Positions 59,012-64,000 of a stretch of DNA of 64,000 nt are shown in pieces. The notes below the pieces were generated by a model. That model did no database searches. It was not told the origin of the DNA and saw only the letters and a program-made list of their open reading frames with translations. Origin of the DNA: Sinorhizobium sp. 6-70 (GTDB lineage Bacteria > Pseudomonadota > Alphaproteobacteria > Rhizobiales > Rhizobiaceae); contig NZ_JASKLS010000001.1 of the NCBI RefSeq assembly GCF_030124375.1, positions 724,700 through 788,699 of the forward strand. Reading direction: 5' to 3'. The position numbers and the translations under genes were made by a program. How positions within the stretch are numbered: position 1 is the first letter of the stretch; each line of letters opens with the position of its first letter.

Positions 59012-60718
59012 CTACCCGGATGCGGGTGCGATGTAGCGGCGGCGCACGGCGTCGGCGATCCGGTCGCGACTCTCGGCGGCCGAGAGCGAGCGATCTTCCT
59101 CGATCCCTGCGGCGTCCTCTGCCAGCTCCGCGTCGCCGATGCTTTCCCCGAACCATTTCGAGTAGTCGCCGCCCCGCAAATGATGCTCCCAGGTCTCGTC
59201 GTTGATCCCCTCGGCAATCTGCAGGAAGATCATCAGGTTGTGGGCGCGCAGGTTCATCTCCTCGTCCGGACCGCGGAAATAGAAGCTCGCCTCCTCGTCC
59301 AGATGGCCTTCGGCATATTTCAGCGTGTGGCGCTTCCGGACCTGCCGCGGCTTCTCAACCCGGATACGCCGTGCGGGCGCGGCGCTCGATCGCTGCCAGA
59401 AAAGGACCTCATCGTGCGCCGCCGGTTCGTCAAGACCGTCCGGCGGCGCTTCTTCGACGGCCGCGCAGAGAGCCTCGATCGCCTCGCGCGCCTTCGGACC
59501 GAGTGCCGCGACGGCGGTGACTGCCGCAAGCACGTCCGGAGAGACGGAATCCGGATGAACGCTGATCATGATCATGCCCGAGCGATCGTCCGCAAGAGCG
59601 AGCGAAGCGCTGTCGCGTGACGCCGGCAGGGCGAGATGCGCCTCGTCGACGATCAGCCAGTGCGGCCTGCCTGTCTTGGCGCGAAAGGCCGACAGGGCCG
59701 GCATCAGCTCGGCGAAGAACTCCGGGCGTTCCTCGACGTCAAGGCCGAGCGCATTGATCACGACATTGTTGTCCGGATTGGCGAGGAGTTCCACGACCTC
59801 GCTGTCCGTGGGCGGTACCAGGCTGCTGCCCACGGTCACGGTACCTTCGAGGCCCTCATAGTCGCCTTCCGCATCGAAGACGCAGAACTGTGAGCGCCGC
59901 TCCTGCAGCCGCGCCGAAAGCGCCGTCACCAGCTTCGACTTGCCGCTGCCGGAGCTTCCGGCAATCAGCAGCACGTCGCGCGGGCCGATTTCGACCGACC
60001 CGTCGGCGTCCTCGCCGATCGGAACCCGATGCCGCTCGTTGATGCAAAGCGCGTGGTCGCGCTCGATGATCTCGGCGATCAGTTCCTCGACGCCTTCGCC
60101 GCGCGCGCCCACAAGCACGAGATCGGCGGTATCCTTCAGCGCCGGCAGGGCATTCGCGACTGCGGCGCCACAACCGACCGTCCTCAGCAATGCGTGGTCG
60201 TTCTCGGCATCGCCGACAGCCACGACATTCAGAAAGGAAAGCTGCATCTCCTCGAGTGCCGATTTGAGCCCGGTCGCCTTGTTGACGCCGGTCGGAAGCA
60301 CCATCACCGCGCCCTTGTTGAAAATGATCTCGAGTTCGAGACCCAGTTCGTTGATTGCCTCGAGCGCGGCAGCCTGATGTGGCTCCCAGGTGGCGACGAT
60401 CGAGCGCCCGACCGATATGTTGTCGACGCCCTTCTGCCGCAGCAATTCGACGAAAGCCGGCGGCGGTGCCGGGGCGACCGGCTTCTCCTCTTTGCTATCG
60501 GGCGAATAGAGCAAGGCGCCGTTCTCGACGACGATCTTGTCGAACAGATCCGTGTGAGGAAAGACGCGCTTCAAATCCGGCAGCTCACGCCCGGTGACGA
60601 GCAACAGCCTGCGCCCGGTCTCCTTCAGTCTCTTCAGGGCCTCAAGCGTTTCCTGCCGAACGACGCCGTCCTCTGCCAGCGTGCCGTCATAATCTGTCGC
60701 AAGGGCCATGAGATACAT
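59012..60718 (-). CDS. HAD phosphatase fused to a HerA-like P-loop ATPase
   Basis: About 568 residues. Residues 1-215 form a HAD-IIB (Cof-type) phosphatase: TDYDGTLAEDG (Asp9/Asp11), LLLVTGR, and VVAVGDAENDHALL near 165-178. Residues 245-430 form a P-loop ATPase: LIAGSSGSGKSKLV (Walker A, 252-264), CVFDAEGDYEG, and WLIVDEAHLALP (Walker B with DEAH at 358-361), close in style to HerA/VirB4-type motors. The C-terminal 130 residues (VRKRHTLKYAEGHLDEEASFYF, RAHNLMIFLQIA) are unrecognised. ATG 60718 follows AGAGGCGG. No known pathway was identified. Confidence 0.87.
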   Translation of the reverse strand: MYLMALATDYDGTLAEDGVVRQETLEALKRLKETGRRLLLVTGRELPDLKRVFPHTDLFDKIVVENGALLYSPDSKEEKPVAPAPPPAFVELLRQKGVDNISVGRSIVATWEPHQAAALEAINELGLELEIIFNKGAVMVLPTGVNKATGLKSALEEMQLSFLNVVAVGDAENDHALLRTVGCGAAVANALPALKDTADLVLVGARGEGVEELIAEIIERDHALCINERHRVPIGEDADGSVEIGPRDVLLIAGSSGSGKSKLVTALSARLQERRSQFCVFDAEGDYEGLEGTVTVGSSLVPPTDSEVVELLANPDNNVVINALGLDVEERPEFFAELMPALSAFRAKTGRPHWLIVDEAHLALPASRDSASLALADDRSGMIMISVHPDSVSPDVLAAVTAVAALGPKAREAIEALCAAVEEAPPDGLDEPAAHDEVLFWQRSSAAPARRIRVEKPRQVRKRHTLKYAEGHLDEEASFYFRGPDEEMNLRAHNLMIFLQIAEGINDETWEHHLRGGDYSKWFGESIGDAELAEDAAGIEEDRSLSAAESRDRIADAVRRRYIAPASG

Positions 60719-60820
60719 TTGCGCGCCGCCTCTGTTGGTGGCGGTGCGCAAGGTTCCTCCCGGGCGCCGCCATTTTCGTGCCGCCGAGAGGAACGTGCAG
60801 GCCCAGTACTGGTTCCCTGG

Positions 60821-60924
60821 CTACAGCGCCGCGCGTCTTGTCAGACGCGCCAAGGACGCTGTAGCACTTTGAACTGCTGCATGTTTTTATCCTTAGATCG
60901 GCTACGATTTAACGAACCATGCAG
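60821..60924 (-). repeat. Two-hairpin palindromic repeat copy
   Basis: Starts CTACAGCGCCGCGCGTCTTG, passes CGCTGTAGCACTTTGAACTG and ends AACCATGCAG, with a degraded hairpin 1 (TTAGATCGGCTACGATTTAA). Same family as 5627-5739, reverse orientation. It fills most of the gap between the HAD-ATPase and GST genes. Confidence 0.8.
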
Positions 60925-60950
60925 TAGGCCCTAAGTCCGATAGGCGTCGC

Positions 60951-61559
60951 TCAAGCATTCCAGCTCGGCCGGCTCCTGACCCGTTCGTTCCATCGCTTCA
61001 CGTTCTCGAGCGAATCCGGGATTTCCATGCCGAAGGCTTCGCCCAGCCAACCGCAGACGCCGGCGGTAATGTCGGCGATCGAGAAATGCTCGCCGGCGAG
61101 GAACGGCCGGCCATCGGCAAGCTCGCGATCGAGCCAGGCCCATTTGTTCGGCACCGCCTTGCGCTCGGTTTCCGCGAAGGCGGGAAACTGCGTCAGCCGA
61201 TCCTTGAAGAAATCTTCGGTGTGCAGCGCAACATTGCCGACTGTCGTGAAGATCACCAGCTCCGCCCGCCGGTTCCACATTTCGACCTTGGCGCGGCTGA
61301 CGGCATCGGTGCCGAAGAGCGGCGGCTCGGGATGCGTCTCCTCGAGATACCGGCAGATCGCCACGCTCTCGGTGATGATCGTGCCGTCATCGAGCTCCAG
61401 CACCGGGATCTGCCCGAGCGAATTGAGCTTGAGGAATCCCGGCGCCCTGTGCTCGCCCTTGAAGAAATCGATGTCCACCATCGGCAGTGTGATGCCCTTT
61501 TCCGCCATGAAGATGCGCACGCGATAGGAGTTCGGGCCGATGCCCTGGTAGAGCTTCAT
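60951..61559 (-). CDS. Glutathione S-transferase
   Basis: A 202-residue GST. The thioredoxin-like N-terminal domain reads MKLYQGIGPNSYRVRIFMAE with the Ser/Tyr that activates glutathione, and IPVLELDDGTIITESVAICR holds the cis-Pro and the ES glutathione contact. The C-terminal helical domain follows with LDRELADGRPFLAGEHFSIA and DITA. AAGGGAGGAAACA precedes ATG 61559. Conjugates electrophiles or reduces peroxides; the exact substrate is unknown. Standalone gene. Confidence 0.92.
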   Translation of the reverse strand: MKLYQGIGPNSYRVRIFMAEKGITLPMVDIDFFKGEHRAPGFLKLNSLGQIPVLELDDGTIITESVAICRYLEETHPEPPLFGTDAVSRAKVEMWNRRAELVIFTTVGNVALHTEDFFKDRLTQFPAFAETERKAVPNKWAWLDRELADGRPFLAGEHFSIADITAGVCGWLGEAFGMEIPDSLENVKRWNERVRSRPSWNA

Positions 61560-61917
61560 TGTTTCCTCCCTTGTTTGGTCAAGCACCCGCATTATCGCAC
61601 CATTGATTGCAAGTAGCAACCAGTTACCTTTTTGATCCAGTATCAGCGATCGAGCTCCATCCTCACGTCATCACGGACAGGCCGTTCCATCATCGTCGGC
61701 TGACCATCCGTATCTCTGCGTCAGGCTCAAACCCTACCCACTCCGTCATCCTCGGGCTTGACCCAAGGATCCAAACGCAAGGCATTCAAAACGCTGCCGA
61801 TAAAATCCCTTGATGATGGATCCTCGGGTCAAGCCCGAGGATGACGACAGGAGAGATCATGCACCTGCTTGCGGCGCCCTCTCGCCACCAGGCCTGGCAC
61901 CGCCCCCAGCGCCAACC
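61560..61917. other. Non-coding interval with long inverted repeat
   Basis: About 358 bases between the GST start and the ABC ATPase stop. The main feature is the long inverted repeat at 61744-61846. No gene is supported. Confidence 0.6.
61744..61846. repeat. Long inverted repeat with 28-bp arms
   Basis: The left arm (61744-61771) runs CGTCATCCTCGGGCTTGACC and then CAAGGATCC. The right arm (61818-61846) runs GGATCCTCGGGTCAAGCCCG and then AGGATGACG. They are near-perfect complements across 46 bases. This form of palindrome is common in rhizobial intergenic DNA and may act as the transcript end of the ABC operon. Confidence 0.75.
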
Positions 61918-62973
61918 TCAAAGCCGCCAGCCGCTCGCGATCACGAACGGCACCGTCTGCCCCTCCGCGATCGCCACGCTGCTGAAGGCCTTCAGCCGCT
62001 GGCCGTCGGGAAGCGCAAGGTCGAGCGCGAAACGCTCGCCTTCGAAGACGCACGACACGACCCGCATGAGGACACCGTCGGTGCGGCGGTGGACGTGTTC
62101 CGGCCGCACAAGCACATCGGCAACCGGCGCCTCGCCAGACGGCCTGCCTCCCGCCCCATTTGCTTCGCGCGACCCGAGCGCCTCGCGCAGCACCGGCCAG
62201 CCAAGCTGCCGCTCCCCGGTCTCCGCCAGCGGCAGCCGCAAAATGCTGCCGCGGCCGATCAGGCCGCCGACGACGCGGCCCTCGGGCCTGGCGTAAATCT
62301 CCGCCGGCGGCGCCACCTGCAGGAGCCGGCCTTCCGACATCACCGCGACGTCGGTCGCAAGCGCCATCGCCTCCGCCTGGTCGTGGGTGACGTAGACCAT
62401 GGTGGCGCCGGAGCGCTCGTGGAAGGCGCGGAACGTCTCCTCCATCGCCTTCCTCAGGTGCTGGTCGAGATTGGCGAGCGGCTCGTCGAGCAGCACCACA
62501 TCCGGCTGGGTGACGAGGCAGCGGGCGAGCGCCACCCGCTGGCGCTGGCCGCCGGAAAGCGCCGACGGCCGCCGCTCGGCAAGCTCGGTGAGTTTGACGA
62601 GCGACAGCGCCTCGCCCACGAGCTTCTGCCAGGCCGCACCGGAAATGCCCCTCACCTTCAACGGATAGCCGACATTCTCCGCGACCGTCATATGCGGCCA
62701 GAGCGCGTAGGACTGGAACACCATCGCCATGTTGCGCTTTTCCGGCGGCAGCGCACGCTCGGCATCCGAAAGCTGCCGCTCGCCATAGAAGATCGAGCCG
62801 TCCGTCGGCTGCTCGAAGCCGGCGATCATCCGGAGCACCGTCGTCTTGCCGCAGCCGGAGGGGCCGAGGAGCGCGAGGAACGCCTGCCGGCGCAGCGTCA
62901 GCGAGACGTCCGCCACCGCCGGCCTGCCATTCCCGAAAGACTTGGTGACATGATTGAGGATCAGTTGCGCCAC
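61918..62973 (-). CDS. ABC transporter ATP-binding protein (Fe3+/spermidine-type, FbpC/PotA-like)
   Basis: A 351-residue importer ATPase. Walker A GPSGCGKTTVLRMIAG, Q-loop MVFQSYALWPHMTV, signature ALSGGQRQRVALARCL, Walker B VVLLDEPLANLD and the switch His in VYVTHDQAEAMALA. Residues 240-351 are the TOBE-type regulatory tail. It overlaps the permease stop by 13 bp and is cotranscribed with it. This cassette type moves ferric iron, polyamines, thiamine or 2-aminoethylphosphonate. Confidence 0.93.
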   Translation of the reverse strand: MAQLILNHVTKSFGNGRPAVADVSLTLRRQAFLALLGPSGCGKTTVLRMIAGFEQPTDGSIFYGERQLSDAERALPPEKRNMAMVFQSYALWPHMTVAENVGYPLKVRGISGAAWQKLVGEALSLVKLTELAERRPSALSGGQRQRVALARCLVTQPDVVLLDEPLANLDQHLRKAMEETFRAFHERSGATMVYVTHDQAEAMALATDVAVMSEGRLLQVAPPAEIYARPEGRVVGGLIGRGSILRLPLAETGERQLGWPVLREALGSREANGAGGRPSGEAPVADVLVRPEHVHRRTDGVLMRVVSCVFEGERFALDLALPDGQRLKAFSSVAIAEGQTVPFVIASGWRL

Positions 62974-64000
62974 GGCAGCACGCCCTCCGGCAGGTACTTT
63001 GCGAAGAATTCCAGCGCCGCCATCAGCGCGATCACCAGCACGACAACGAGCACCGAGAGCGCCGAGGCGAGATCGGAGGAGCCGCTGTCGTCGAGATTGA
63101 AGATCGCGACGCCGAGCGTCTGCGTGCCCGCCGACCAGAGCAGCGCCGAGACGGTCAGCTCGTTCGCCGCGATCAGGAAGACGAGGATGACGGAAGCGCC
63201 GGCCGCAGGCGCGATCAGCGGCAGCAGCACGTCGCGCATGCGGCGGGAAAAGCCCGCCCCGGCAAGCCGCGCCGCCTCCTCGAGCGAGGGATCCATCTGG
63301 AGAAACGCGCTCATGACAGGCTTCAGGCTGACGGCGAGGAAGGAGGAGAAATAGGCGGCGAGAATGATCCAGATCGTGCCGTAGAGCGACAGGCCGATGA
63401 GGGGCAGCGGCGCGGCGAAGGTGAGGATGAAGGCGACGGCGAGCACGATGCCGGGCAGCGCATAGGGGATCTCGATCAGGATGGCGATAAGATTGGCGAG
63501 CGCGCCCTTCCGACGCGTCAGGAGATAGGCTGCCGGCACGGTGACGGCAAGCAGCCCGAGGGCGGCGGCCGAGGCAAGGAACAGCGAATTCTTCAGCGCC
63601 GTCAGTGTGATCGACTGGCGGAACAGGATTTCGCCATAGGCGCTGAGCGACACGGTCTTGAGATTGAGCGGCACGCCGTAGGCCGGCACCAGCGAGCTTG
63701 CGACAAGCGCCAGCAGCGGAGCGACCAGCACCAGCGCCAGCACGGCCCAGAGCAGCGCTTCGACTGCGATGCGCAAGCGCCCGAGCGCGAAGGCGGCGCG
63801 TGCGCCGGTGTGGCCGATCAGGCGGTAGTCGCGGCCGGCGAGTGCCCGCTGCTGTACGAGAAGCCCGCCGGCGGAGATCGCCGCGATCAGCGTCGAGATC
63901 AGCGCGATCTCTCCGAAGGTGGCGGCGCCGAACCGAGATAGACGCGCGAGGCTCAGCGTCGGCAGCGTCTCGATCCCGGCGGGAATGCCGAGGATCGAGA
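62961..64000 (-). CDS. ABC transporter permease (two-domain FbpB-like), 5' end outside window
   Basis: At least 346 residues in the window, and the frame is open through the right edge. The visible part has the end of a first permease half (FGEIALISTLIAAISAGGLL, LAGRDYRLIGHTGARAAFA), then a complete second half with six helices. The EAA loop reads EEAARLAGAGFSRRMRDVLL. This internally duplicated design is that of iron, thiamine and 2-AEP importers. The internal TTG near 63776 is not the real start. The binding protein is probably beyond the window. Confidence 0.88.
   Translation of the reverse strand, partial: SILGIPAGIETLPTLSLARLSRFGAATFGEIALISTLIAAISAGGLLVQQRALAGRDYRLIGHTGARAAFALGRLRIAVEALLWAVLALVLVAPLLALVASSLVPAYGVPLNLKTVSLSAYGEILFRQSITLTALKNSLFLASAAALGLLAVTVPAAYLLTRRKGALANLIAILIEIPYALPGIVLAVAFILTFAAPLPLIGLSLYGTIWIILAAYFSSFLAVSLKPVMSAFLQMDPSLEEAARLAGAGFSRRMRDVLLPLIAPAAGASVILVFLIAANELTVSALLWSAGTQTLGVAIFNLDDSGSSDLASALSVLVVVLVIALMAALEFFAKYLPEGVLPWRN

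Overview
The window looks like chromosome from a Sinorhizobium/Ensifer-type rhizobium (Alphaproteobacteria). This is inferred from high GC, several dispersed copies of palindromic intergenic repeats of the rhizobial type, a truncated second FtsZ, and four nucleotide-cyclase-like genes within 55 kb. No rRNA, tRNA, IS transposase, prophage gene or CRISPR array was seen. Most of the content is a mosaic of small accessory operons with regulator/target pairs.

Layout. 1-5.3 kb: 5' part of a flavin monooxygenase gene that runs off the left end, a DUF4242-cyclase fusion, a small membrane protein, an outer-membrane beta-barrel, then a decayed junction of DUF3604 and PpiC-type isomerase remnants. 5.7-12.2 kb: LysR/quinone oxidoreductase pair, GFA-fold protein, AI-2E-family permease, Tat-exported amidohydrolase, OhrR. 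12.2-12.9 kb: a non-coding stretch with three hairpins. 12.9-21.1 kb: TetR/EamA exporter with a clear operator, arginase-family enzyme with divergent LysR, thioredoxin-reductase-like flavoprotein, TPR protein, DUF3095 protein, Ohr. 21.6-26.2 kb: phosphoketolase, glycoamylase-domain protein and sulfotransferase. 26.2-35.1 kb (minus strand): cyclase-TPR protein, Nudix/EEP pair, an orphan protein, a gfa-SDR-PanE operon and a lone substrate-binding protein. 35.3-37.9 kb: a translationally coupled four-gene phospholipid-type operon. 38-48 kb: TetR/DUF1348, DUF4105, a possible sRNA region, low-affinity iron permease family, DUF899 module, SnoaL, beta-propeller, MFS, YiaV/YiaW-like pair. 48.3-52.1 kb: TRAP transporter. 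52.2-57 kb: sorbosone dehydrogenase, two gene remnants, second cyclase-TPR protein. 57.3-64 kb: FtsZ2, cupin, HAD-HerA-like fusion, GST, and an ABC importer that runs off the right end.

The strongest points for follow-up are: (i) a 229-bp repeat with terminal inverted repeats inserted into another palindromic repeat with a 9-bp target duplication, which shows MITE-like mobility; (ii) a PlsC/CdsA/small membrane protein/CDP-alcohol transferase operon whose last enzyme replaces two of the four motif aspartates with asparagine; (iii) a HAD phosphatase fused to a HerA-like ATPase; (iv) ohrR and ohr 9.5 kb apart with matching operator-like sequences; (v) an orphan intrinsic terminator that suggests a small RNA.
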